A DNA stretch of 64,000 bases from Aphanomyces cochlioides. Lineage: Eukaryota > Oomycota > Saprolegniomycetes > Saprolegniales > Verrucalvaceae. The position numbers and the translations under genes are program-made. The notes under the pieces were generated by a model that did no database searches, was not told the DNA's origin, and saw nothing but the letters and a program-made list of their open reading frames with translations. The stretch lies in assembly GCA_019828595.1 (NCBI GenBank), contig JAHQRK010000010.1:124001-188000 (forward strand), given 5' to 3'. Below, piece by piece: positions 35,310-46,096 of this stretch (positions within the stretch are counted from its first letter, which is position 1; each line of letters begins with the position of its first letter).

Positions 35310-36170
35310 TGGCCCAATTAAACCTGTCAAAATTCATATAGTAATTGTTCAAGGTTTTATCCGTTTCACATTTCCGGAATAAACTCTAATGTCTGATACG
35401 GGTGTGTGTCTCAGACTTGCGTCTTTCGCGTCTTTCTCGGCGCCTGATCTTCCCTGGAGCTCGCTAAGAATGCTATCGTGCTATCCTTGCTAGGCTAAAG
35501 CTAGGCCAAGACTGAGTAAGCCCCCTATCTCCCTTGCCATATGTGTTACAACGTTCCAAAATCTAGCTTGTGTGGTCAGTTAGTGCGATCTTGCTTGGAG
35601 TGGTGCTAATGTAAGAAATCCAAGATGGGTGCCACGATGGTACGTAGAAAGGCTACTTGGCTATGAGAATCGCGAGTGGATATCGCTAGCACACAGAACT
35701 AGAACGTCCAGCAAGTGAGCTTGGTGTGCGGCGTGTTGTGATCTTCGGAGGAACTCGACCAGCTGCATCGGATCAGAGTCGCATCAGATTGAACCATGGT
35801 CAATACAAATCCCAACTGTACCATCTGATGATCGATGCCCCATTGCCCCACATTTATTTCATTTGACACAATGTCAAGCTTCTCACCGTGAATTTTTATT
35901 CCCTAGTGAAACAATGCTCGAGTTTGTCCCAGTGTGTGTGCCAGTCGGGTCTCTGCAGATTCAACGCAACTCGTGCAGGTGTAAAAAATGACTTGAAATT
36001 TGTATGGAATCGGCATCCATTTTTGTAAAAAAATAGACGTTGGATCAGAGTTTAGAGTCTCTACCGCCTGAAGATGGAGAAATGTTATGGTATACATTTT
36101 CCAAGTGAAATTCCCAGATTTCTCTTCATTTGCGAATCGTCCCCGTCGCATCCACAGAGACAGAGAAGGG
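35310..36170. other. Spacer upstream of the Cys/His-motif gene
   Basis: About 860 nt without a supported gene; it includes promoters for both flanking genes. No tRNA or tandem repeat found. Confidence 0.45.
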
Positions 36171-37226
36171 ATGGCCGCGCCGACGACAGAACAAGACCAC
36201 GGAAGCGCGCCACGAAGCGGCCGGCCGGTGGAGAGCCAAGGATATCGCGGACGATGTCTCTACAAGACGGGCAAATGCGAGAACGAGCGCGCGATCAAGA
36301 CAAACGGGCAAGCGCACAACCTGTGCGACATGCATCGGTTGCGCCAAAACCAAAACCAGAGAAAACTCGACGGCAAGAACCGACACAATCGAAACAGTGC
36401 GCATTCGCCGTACAGCCGCACCGCGGATGTCCAGAAAGGAGCTCCCCCGAGAAAGCAAGACCCGCCCGTCGTTGTCAAGCAAGAGGGATTGCTGCATCAT
36501 TCATCCCCATCAGTTCTTCCACGACAAGCGTCATCGTCGTCGACGGCTCATCTAGACTACCCTCGGCCAACCGTGTCGCCTCCTCTTGCCTTTCCTCATG
36601 CACCTCGTCGGACGTACTTTCCACCACCGCCACCCTCCTCGGCGTTACCAGCATCTCCTCCTCGGTACCCACCTCCATTCACACCCGTCGGTCCGTCGTA
36701 TGTTCCGTCTTCAGCTCGCGCTCCACCACTGCCGTTGCCTGGCAACGATGGAGCGGATGATATTACAGTTCCGACTCCATCATACCTGAAGGGTGAAGCT
36801 CGTGAAGCATTTCGATCGCGGGTTCTGCAAAAGCTTGTCAACATTATTTCCGAAGAGGTTGTCATGACATCGGCACAGCAATCTCATCAACAACCCCCGC
36901 CCACGTATTCTTATCCTTCTTATGATTATGCTCCATCATCGTCATATGGATACAACAATTACCATCACCGGGAACACTCGTATGGCAGCTCACCCCCTTT
37001 GCCACCGCCGCCATCGTCTTCGTCATCATATCATTCGTATGACTATCCCGAGGTGTATCATCGGCAAGTGCCATTTCAAGCCGAGTCAGACTCTCCACGG
37101 ACATCATCCCGAGCGACGTCCTTCCTGAGTTCCGCCCAACCGTTGCCAAAATTGCAGTCGCTGGCATCCACTACGTTACCGCCGCTGCTTCACACAAAAG
37201 ACAAACCAGCAAACCCTATTGATTAA
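36171..37226 (+). CDS. Oomycete Cys/His-motif protein with Pro/Ser/Tyr-rich tail
   Basis: Near residue 24 the sequence GYRGRCLYKTGKC, then ENERAIKTNGQAHNLCDMHR and LRQNQNQRKLDGKNR form a small Cys/His motif (C-x5-C ... C-x2-H) recalled from many oomycete nuclear proteins of unknown role. The rest is low complexity with PPPP and YSYPSYDYAP, plus a helical block (EAREAFRSRVLQKLVNIISE). It looks like a DNA- or RNA-associated regulator, but that is inference. The ATG at 36171 starts the mature-looking N-terminus MAAPTTEQDHG; an upstream in-frame ATG at 36087 would add 28 residues. Confidence 0.7.
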   Translation: MAAPTTEQDHGSAPRSGRPVESQGYRGRCLYKTGKCENERAIKTNGQAHNLCDMHRLRQNQNQRKLDGKNRHNRNSAHSPYSRTADVQKGAPPRKQDPPVVVKQEGLLHHSSPSVLPRQASSSSTAHLDYPRPTVSPPLAFPHAPRRTYFPPPPPSSALPASPPRYPPPFTPVGPSYVPSSARAPPLPLPGNDGADDITVPTPSYLKGEAREAFRSRVLQKLVNIISEEVVMTSAQQSHQQPPPTYSYPSYDYAPSSSYGYNNYHHREHSYGSSPPLPPPPSSSSSYHSYDYPEVYHRQVPFQAESDSPRTSSRATSFLSSAQPLPKLQSLASTTLPPLLHTKDKPANPID

Positions 37227-37342
37227 GTGCCTTTGGCTGTCCATGTCTAATTTAAGGAATACATTCAAGTGTGCCTACTGGCGGAAACGGTTGTGCGTCA
37301 TTTGGGAATGGAACGGCGACGAGTCTCGGGGATCGCTCCACG

Positions 37343-39805
37343 ATGCCCCTGATGAGACGATCGTTCTCGAAGAAGGACGTAGGCCCATCGAATGGTCCTT
37401 CGATGTTTGATGTGCCACAGATGGCTGATAAAGGCTCCAACGAGCAAGCTGCAGTAGTTCCAATCGAGTCACCATGTGCCGACTTGGTCGAGGCCATCAA
37501 GGACAAGTCTCAACAAGAAGACACCAACGACGATGAGATTCGTTCGGCAACATCAATTGCCGAACCGCGGCACGTCGATCTCGGAGATAGAAAAGGAGCA
37601 GTCCAAATGAATCAGCCCCCTCTCATCAAACAGCGTTTGAGTTCCAAGCGCCTTTTAGACACAGTCGGCCACACGATTCACCGACTATCATCGTCCGGTG
37701 GACGGCGGCGATCGTTCGTCGAGGCATCTGTCACAAAAGGTGAGAACCTTGTAGTCGATCGGCATCAACTTACTAGCCTTGAATCGAATGTCTCCTGCAC
37801 GGTCTGCGGTTGATGCGGGCCTTGTCGAACAAGAGCTCAATATCCTTGCGACTAACTTCGTGTCAAAACTCGCACAGGAAAATCAAGCTTGTATGTACGA
37901 ATGCCTTGAATGCTCTTTATAATGTCGTAGATGTCATGTCGATCCACTCGTACGCCAAAGTATGGTGGGATGCTTTTATTGCACTCGTCACAGCATATGC
38001 CATAATTATTGTGCCCGTGGACTTGAGCTTTGACCTTTATCACGCCTACAACCACCTCAGTTCGGTACAAGGGTTTGTTGACATTATCTTTCTTGTGGAC
38101 ATTCTGCTTGTCTTTCGTACGTCATACCTTGTCCGCGATTCTCGGGAGGAAGTATTTGATGTCGACCTCATTCGTCGGAATTACGTGGCCAAGTGGTTTT
38201 GGGTCGATTGCCTTGCGAGTCTGCCGTCGTCTGTGCTTGGTGAAGATTTCCATGATTCAGATTTTGCCTACATGCGCCTCTTGGTGCTCTTGAAGGTCCT
38301 TCATTGCCCTCTCTGTGATCGATTCTGACCGACTTGTCACTAGGTCCTTCGACTGGCCACTTCACCAACGTATGCTGAGTTTATGGCATGGGCGTCACGC
38401 ACTCCATACGTCGTTCGACTTCTTGTTCTCTACTTGCTTCTCCACCATTATATTGCTTGCTCTTTTCATTTTCTCGTCGAGTATGAAGGAGGTCCAGACA
38501 CACCCAATCTCTGGTACAGAACGAATTTGTCCTTGAAAATGAAAATGAACGCTAGGGACATGCCATTTAAAAGCAACGACACACTTGCTGTGAAGTACAT
38601 GAGTTCGTTTTACCGTGGCCTTGACTGCACGAGTGGAAGTGACCTTGGACCCATGACGAGCCTCGAGCGAATATGGGGAACAATGGCATTTACGATTGGA
38701 ATTGTGTCCAACGCTTGGTAAGTATCTGGGCAGCCAACGTCATTTGATCTTGCTTCGTTAATATCGCTGGTATATGTGCTAGCATCATGGCCCAAATGAA
38801 CAAAGTCGAAGACGAGCAACGTGCGAAGCATGACATGATCGATGCTTGTCTTCGTCATCACCATTTACGACAGAGCCTACAGCCACGAGTCAGCCCATCA
38901 TGCCGATGAACTCTTTCAAGGCATGCCTGAAAAGCTGCACTTTGAATTGTCGATTGTCATGAATGAGTAATTTCTGAACAAAGTTCCCCTCTTCCAGACA
39001 CTAGACTCCGAGGGGGTCGTGGCGCTCATGGAGTGTGTAGAAGAAACGGTTGCAATGACTGGTGACTTGATCATCAGGGCAGGGGAAGAGGTACAAAGAT
39101 GGAGTAGTTTCCACATATTCATGGCGCTTGTAGGGTCGGGCGTTATACGTGATCAAATTGGGCACCGTTGAAGTGTATGACAATTGTGGTCCACGTGGAG
39201 CGCGTGTGTCTATCAAACACATGAAAGCGGGTGATTTCTTCGGCAAGATGAGCTTGATTCGACAAGGAACTGCATCTGCAAATGTTGTTGCCACGTCGTT
39301 TTGTGTCCTCCTTGTGATCTACAAGAAAATATTTGACTGGATCACACGTGAAAACGCCGGGATGAAGCGCTTCATGGAAATGCAACATAAAGCACGCATG
39401 AATGAGGCCAAAGAAGCGCGGCGGGTAAGGCGACATTTTTTAGGCTTCATATCTTATCCCTGCGTGCAGAGGTCACATTTGACGGAAGACGAGGGCTCCT
39501 CTTCATCACTCAGCCCATCTATGAGCTTGAAGCGAATGTCGACTCACGTCCGAAGGGCGATGGCCCGCGTTCGAATACGTCGAGTTGCACGCTGGGTTAT
39601 GCTCGCGCAGCGGTTTGGAGCTACTAGCTCTCGAAGTAGTTCTCGCGGAAGCTATGCCCGAAATCTCCTCCAAGCTGCAGAACCGACTTCACAATCACGA
39701 CTGAAGTTCGGTCTCGCGTCAAAAATGCTCTTGCTCGTCAAAAATGGCAAGTCATGTACTGCTGCGAGGCGAGCAATGCGCGCTGTCTCGGAAATGACGC
39801 AGTAG
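37343..39805 (+). pseudogene. Cyclic-nucleotide-gated channel copy 1, disabled
   Basis: Exons joined across short introns give VTK-ALNRMSPARSAVDAGL, S1 (WWDAFIALVTAYAIIIVP), FLVDILLVFRTSYLVRDSRE, KVLRLATSPTYAEFMAW, YLLLHHYIACSFHFLVEYE, pore SSFYRGLDCTSGSDLGP and a CNBD (GTVEVYDNCGPRGARVSIKH, GDFFGKMSLIRQGTASANVV). Compared with its intact paralogue at 53-55 kb, the linker after EDEQRAKHDMIDACLRH loses about 13 residues and shifts frame (near 38855), and GAG-TAA at 38968-38970 puts a stop where the paralogue has GAG-TCG. I tried GT-AG joins around both sites and none restores the frame. The end (SEMTQ) is at 39805. Confidence 0.7.
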
Positions 39806-40126
39806 AAAGCACGGGAAATGGTTGCAATAAAGCGCATCACTAGACAAATCATAGAGGGATAATATAAGTACGTTGTACATGGTTGACGTTGATCACTGCT
39901 TCATGACGCCCTCGCAACGAGGCAAATCGTTGTCATTTTCTTGATATGAGGTATACAATTTGCATACAGCGTTCGACCAGTAGATGCCAAGGCGAAACGT
40001 TCAATTGCATCGAACCCGTCCACGTTGTCTTGATTTCGAAGGCATGTCTGTTGATGACTTGTTGGAGCAGGAGGCGTTTCGTCGTGGCTTGTAACTGGCA
40101 TTTTTTTACAACGAGTCGTGGCAAAT

Positions 40127-42377
40127 ATGCCCGATCGAGGCAGACATGGAAGTATGTCGTCTCCACCCCGTCCAATAAAGAGGCGTCCAACAAAACTAAG
40201 TGAACAAGACGAAATAAGAGAAGACCAAAGTTTCTCCACGAAACCTGCGGGTGGAGCTTATGACAAAGCTACACCACCTCTGGTTGAATTTCGAAAAGCG
40301 CAACTTCATGGACCCAAGACGGATTCTTCCACATTCAAGGAGCTCAATACGCAAAAAGATCTCCAGCGACTCAAGGCTGACACATTAGAGGTTGCATTGA
40401 ATGCCATGACAGTGGACTTTCAAACGTCGATTGCCTTGAAGAAACAGAATGGTACGTGCTTCCTTTGCCTCACGCTTGATAATCGAAATAGCTTTCGTCG
40501 TGTCGATCCACTCCACCTTCAAACGCGGCTGGGACATATTCATCTTACTGATTGCGAGTTTTGCCACATTCTTGAAGCCTATGGATGCAGTGTTCGAGCT
40601 CTCAACGTCGAATGCACAATGGCGATATGCACAAATTCTTCTAGACGTGGCATTGTTACTTGACATCATGTTGTCATTTCGGACGTCATACCTTGACGAT
40701 GTGACACAAGAAGAAATCAAGAATCCTGCCAGGATTCGGCAGCATTATGCAACTGGATGGTTCAGCATCGACTGCCTTGCAAGCATACCTGTTTCATTTT
40801 TTGATCATCACGGCTCGGATATCTTGATCTATGCCCAATTTGCCGTCTTCATTAAGGTAAAGCATCGCTGAGAAACACTGTCATCCTTGAATGTAGGCTT
40901 GGCGAGCAGTTCATACACCAATTGCTACTCGTGTTATGGCCCGTTTGTCGACTGTTGTTCACGTGGGCGCTCTTCGCTTGATCGGCTTGTGCACTTTGTA
41001 TCTCGTCCTGCACCATTACATTGCTTGTCTGTTTTACCTCGTTGTCCAAAAAGAGAGAGACATGGATGAATCGGAAGTTTGGTAAGTCGCCACTGTTTCT
41101 TCCGACCAAAGTCGATAGGGAACTCCCATTCAAGTCGAACGACTCGGTTTTGATCAAGTATATTGGTTCGTACTTTCAAGCCGTCACAGTCACAGGCGGG
41201 TTCACACTGTATCCAAGGACAAACCTCGAGCGCACATTTGGTGGAGTCATGTTCGTGGTGGGTATCACGATCAACGCTTGGTAGGTTCTTGAGATCGCTA
41301 ATGGCTTACGTATATCTCCCTCAGGGTGTTTGGCACTGTGGCAGGTCTTCTTCAGCAGATCAACAAGCTCAGTGATGAGCGTGGGTATCGAATGGAATGC
41401 ATGAATGCACATTTGAGAGAACACCGTGTTGCAGAGGTGCTCGAGCGACAAATTATGGATACCCATAACAGCGTTGCCTCGCTGGAAAAGGCCCACAATA
41501 CTGAAGCTCTCTTTAGTGGTCTACCACCAAAGTTGCACCTTGAGCTCACGTCAAACGTTCGAAGGAAATTCTTGAATAATGTGCCGTTCTTCCGGACTCT
41601 GCCGCCTGAAGTCGTGATGACGCTTTTGCAATGCATGGAAAATGTGATCGTTTCGAATGGTGATGTGATCATTCGCGAGGGTGAAAAGGTCTCCTTTAGA
41701 CTGGAAGGATAGAATTCATCAATGCCTAGGGCCAAGCATTCTATATGATCGAAGCTGGAACTGTTGAAATTTCACACCAAGACCCACGTCGAGGGTCTTA
41801 CGTTTCACTGAAGCATTTGAAGGAGGGAGATTTTTTTGGCGAGGTCAGTTTGATCCACAATGACGTAGCATCGGCTACCGTCACGGCACTCTCGTTTTGC
41901 AAGCTCCACGTGATCTACAAGGAAACGTTTGATATCATCATGAACAGAAACGAGGCATTCAAAGCACTTTTGGAAAAAGAGCGATCGGCCCGGCTTGCTA
42001 CATCCAAACAGGTATTCTCCTCTATCTCTTGCTTTACGCCCATTCTTAATGTGTAGGCGTTGAGAAATCGACCTCCAGCAGTACCCAAAATCGACAGGAG
42101 TTTGCTTTGGCGCACTAGACTGAGCAACATCAATTCGCATCGACGGGCAAAGCCAAAAATGAGCGAACAGCTAAGCCAAATGGAGGGCAAGTTACTCCAA
42201 CGTCAGGGCAGCAGCAGACGCAATTCCAGTTTCAAGCATTCTTCATTTGTGGACGTTGGTCACCTTCCGACTTCCATGGCTGTTCGTGCTGTCTGTCATA
42301 TGTCCCATTTTACATCCAAGCGTCTAGCAGAAGCTCAAAAGATCTCCGAAGAGATGATTCGGCTTGTGGATGATTAA
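40127..42377 (+). CDS. Cyclic-nucleotide-gated-type channel, copy 2
   Basis: Six-segment channel core: FVVSIHSTFKRGWDIFILLI, LLDIMLSFRTSYLDDVTQEE, GWFSIDCLASIPVSFFD, LYLVLHHYIACLFYLVVQKE and a pore SYFQAVTVTGGFTLYPRTN, then a C-linker (GLLQQINKLSDERGYRMECM) and cyclic-nucleotide-binding fold (FYMIEAGTVEISHQDP, EGDFFGEVSLIHNDVASATV). The filter lacks the GYG of K+ channels. Position R of the phosphate cassette is Ala here. Introns near 40451-40489, 40857-40897, 41082-41124, 41281-41325, 41689-41729 and 42013-42056 join in frame. It lies 320 nt after copy 1 on the same strand, so the two are tandem duplicates. About 640 residues. Confidence 0.85.
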
Positions 42378-42960
42378 TATGATATCGATACCTATTTAGA
42401 GTGCGCTCATGCTTTACATAACGTCGATCGTTGCTCTCCAGAGATCACACTTTCCCATGGTTCTTGACTTCTGGATTTGGATTTGTGAGTTTCGCGCGCA
42501 AATTTGAAAATGACAACTCGAAATAAATTATGACTTCAGGAAAGTATGGAATCCTTCTTCAGTGTCCAATTTCCAAGGTAAGCGTCAGGTCCAAGAATTG
42601 CGCCGCTATCTCCTTCAAGAAAGGACAGAATGCAACAGCGTCACTCTCACAACTCAACTCTTATAGCGAACCTTTCTGCTTTGTGTTCACCAAGTGAAGC
42701 GAAGAACGACATATTGCTTGATAGTTTCGATAGCTGGGGAAAGTACCTTCACCAGAGCGATGATATCGGCGTGTTTTGGAGTAAAGGAAGAAGCCTCAAT
42801 CACGGTTTGTTGGTACGATGAAAATGGTATGGCGCATCTTAGGATTCATGCATTTCGTGCATCATCTGGATTCATACTGACGTGATTGGCTGAAATCATG
42901 CGGCGGTGAAGGGATTTGAGATGTGGCTGTCATTTTTGTACTCGCAAGTTCAAGCACACA
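42378..42960. other. Spacer before fumarase
   Basis: About 580 nt with a 63-codon ORF at 42630-42821 that has no recognised domain. It holds the fumarase promoter. Confidence 0.4.
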
Positions 42961-44459
42961 ATGCTTAGTCGGGCCATCAGCCGATCTGCGATCCGCGCCA
43001 GCCACATCGCGCGTATGTCGACGGGAGTTCGCATTGAAACCGACTCCATTGGCCAAATTGAAGTCGACAGCTCCAAGTACTGGGGTGCTCAAACGCAACG
43101 TTCGCTCCAAAACTTCCCCATTGGCGGTGCACGTGAACGTATGCCAATGCCAGTGATCAAGGCTATGGGTATTGTGAAGAAATGCGCTGCTAAGTACAAC
43201 CTTAAGATTGGCAAGTTGGACAAGGAACTTGCTGAAAACATTATCAAAGCCGCCGATGATGTCATTAACGGCAAGTTGGATGACCATTTCCCTTTGGTAT
43301 GCACAATGCAACAAATCTCTGCTCACAACGACTTGTGTAGGTTGTGTTCCAAACTGGCTCGGGTACCCAATCCAACATGAACACGAACGAAGTCATCTCG
43401 AACCGTGCTATTGAACTCATGGGCGGCAAGTTGGGCTCAAAGAAACCAGTGCACCCTAACGATCACGTCAACATGGGTCAATCCTCCAACGACTCCTTCC
43501 CCACAGCCATGCACATTGCCGCTGTCATGGAAATTCACCGTGTCTTGATCCCTGGCTTGCGCAAGTTGCACGCTGCTCTTGACGTCAAGGTCAAGGAATT
43601 CGATGACATCATCAAGATTGGCCGTACACACACCCAGGATGCTACGCCCATGACTTTGGGTCAAGAATTCTCTGGCTACCGCGAACAAGTCGCGTACGCG
43701 ATTAAGCGTGTCGAAGATGTTTTGCCCAACTTATACAAGCTCGCCTTGGGCGGTACTGCTGTCGGCACTGGTCTCAACACGACTAAGGGCTACGATCGTG
43801 AAATCGCTGCGATCATTGCTGAAGAAACCAAGCTTCCATTCGTGACCGCTCCCAACAAATTTGAAGCTTTGGCCGCCAACGATGCTGTTGTCGAAGCCAG
43901 CGGTGCATTGAACACGATCGCCTGCTCGCTCATGAAGATCGCCAACGACATTCGTTTCCTTGGCAGTGGTCCCCGCAGTGGCTTGGGTGAACTTAACCTT
44001 CCAGCCAACGAACCTGGCTCGTCCATCATGCCTGGCAAGGTGAACCCAACTCAATGTGAAGCCTTGACCATGGTCTGCGCCCAAGTTATTGGCAACCACG
44101 TTGCTGTCACTGTCGGCGGCTCGAACGGTCACTTCGAATTGAACGTGTTCAAGCCCGTCATGATTTCCAACTTGATTTCGTCCATTCGCCTCATTGGTGA
44201 CAGTGCATCTGCCTTCACGGATAACTGCGTGGTGGGTATCGAAGCGAACCGCGAAACCATCGACCGCTTGATGAAGAACTCGCTCATGCTTGTGACCGCC
44301 TTGAACCCTCACATTGGTTACGACAATGCCTCCAAGGCTGCCAAGAAAGCACACACGGAAGGCACGACACTCAAGGAAGCTGTGCTTTCTTTGGGTTTCT
44401 TGACGTCTGAAGAATTCGACCGCTACGTACGCCCCGAAGACATGATTGGCCCCAAGTAA
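42961..44459 (+). CDS. FH: Fumarate hydratase, class II, mitochondrial
   Basis: Converts fumarate to malate in the TCA cycle. The N-terminus [19 protein letters not shown] is Arg/Ser rich and lacks acids, as expected for a mitochondrial presequence. Signatures are [55 protein letters not shown] and the fumarase/aspartase signature [13 protein letters not shown]. One 46-nt intron (about 43296-43341) joins FPL to VVFQTG. About 480 residues, as usual. A 311-codon antisense frame is a shadow. Confidence 0.96.
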
Positions 44460-46096
44460 GGCGTCGATCCTCCAACTTTGGCGATCTCGATGCACCTGAT
44501 TGTGGCCCGTTGTCGAGGATGATGTGGAGTCTAATGTACAGCGAACGCTTCGTTCAATCTTTTTCTGTCTTGTTCCTTCATGTGCCAGACGCGACTCGCT
44601 TCGTTTTCTCGCCACGATGTTCTCCCATATTATGGGCTCACCCGAGGAAAAGATTTCAAAAACCACGTCAATTGTATTAACACCAGCGTTAAAGTAGGTT
44701 TATCTATCAACGAGCAATCTACAACGCGATTGTCGAGTCGATTTGCACTAGGAAAGATGAACCACAATGCTCTTTTTCTTGGTCTTTTTCGTCCAAATTT
44801 ACAGTTTTGATCAAAATCGACGAAATTTGTGTGATCAATCTGGCAATAGTGAATTCAAGTATAATTCGAAGGTACATGAATTAATGTGTGTGTGTGTTGG
44901 TGTGTTTTGTGTGTGTTTAAACAAATTCTGGACGCTGATTGGCTGGTTCGATTTGGTGATTTTGATCGATTTCTGCCAGGTTCGGAAATTTTGAGTCAAT
45001 CAGACAATATTATTGTCTAATCGATTCGAATTTGGAGTTGCCTGGCGAATCGAATCGACTGGGCAAATCGATTTGTGAATCGACTAGCCAATCATATCAC
45101 GTTAAAAGTTTTTTTAGCCAATCATATTTATTTAAATTTGCACTGCCTTATATTCGCGACTTGACGTCAACAGGAAAATCGCAACAACAATAGTTCCTTG
45201 CGCAAAAGCTACGCATCCCCAGAGTGGCTGATGGCTCTAGGAAGAACTCTTTAAACAGTACTGGTAAAAGATAGAAAAAGACATTCAAAATCGATTCGGC
45301 CAATTGACTGGAAAGTCCAAATTTGTGCGAAATCGACAATAGTATTGTGCTTTTGATACAAAATTGTGAGGAACGGAATGAATCGACCGAGGTTTGGAAT
45401 CGATTCCGAATCGAACGGGCTTCTCTGATTGGCTAGAATTAAAAATTAAAATTAGTCAGCCAATCAGAATCGATCAGCCACCTGACTCACGCAAAACACA
45501 CACTGACACACACCACTTCAGTATTATGAAATCGATTTGAAAATGAATTCGCATTTTGGTCAAAACCACAAATTTGGTTGAAAATGACAATATTGTTGAT
45601 TTGATACGAATTTCCAGACCCCGTTCAATCGAATCACGCCGGCGGATCGATTCACCAATCGACGCCATTGGCTAATAAATATTTTGGGCGATTGTGATTG
45701 GCTGAATAAAATTTTAAATTTCCATGAGAGAAAGTACTGTTCTAATTTTCATTCATCCAATGTATTGGCGCGATTGGAGATTGATATAAAAAACGAAGGA
45801 AATTTCTAGCGAATCCACAATACATTCATAGAATTCAATGCCGTGGATCTCTCCTCGCGTTCCATCTCTTTCGCAGAGCTTTCTTCCCCTTCAAGGCCCC
45901 CCCCCTCCATCCTCTTTCCCTCTGTCGTATGATGGAAAAGCGTTAAATTAAATAACGCCTTTTTAAAAAGACGGTCTAAAGTGCGTTAAATCTTGTCACT
46001 TTAACATCAAATTCTGTTTTGTAAACAGTGTTGTGTCAACGGTTTCAACGCTTTGTGTGCCCTACGATCCGAGTCACTTCGAGAGATTCTTCCACG
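44460..46096. repeat. Repeat-rich spacer with GATTGGCT motifs and three copies of a 130-bp unit
   Basis: Copies of a diverged unit lie near 44935-45085 (inverted), 45310-45440 and 45560-45690. Each holds CAAATTTG-like then GACAATATTGTTGAT-like cores and ends next to GATTGGCT/AGCCAATC. A (GT)n stretch near 44886-44925 faces an (AC)n stretch near 45495-45518, so a larger inverted repeat surrounds the unit. Many AATCGATT palindromes are scattered. No protein is supported; it could be a decayed non-autonomous element. The last 150 nt are the HADHA leader. Confidence 0.55.

Noticed and set aside
43731..44666. 311-codon minus-strand frame across fumarase
   Set aside because: Same bias-driven antisense frame; the fumarase signatures are on the plus strand.
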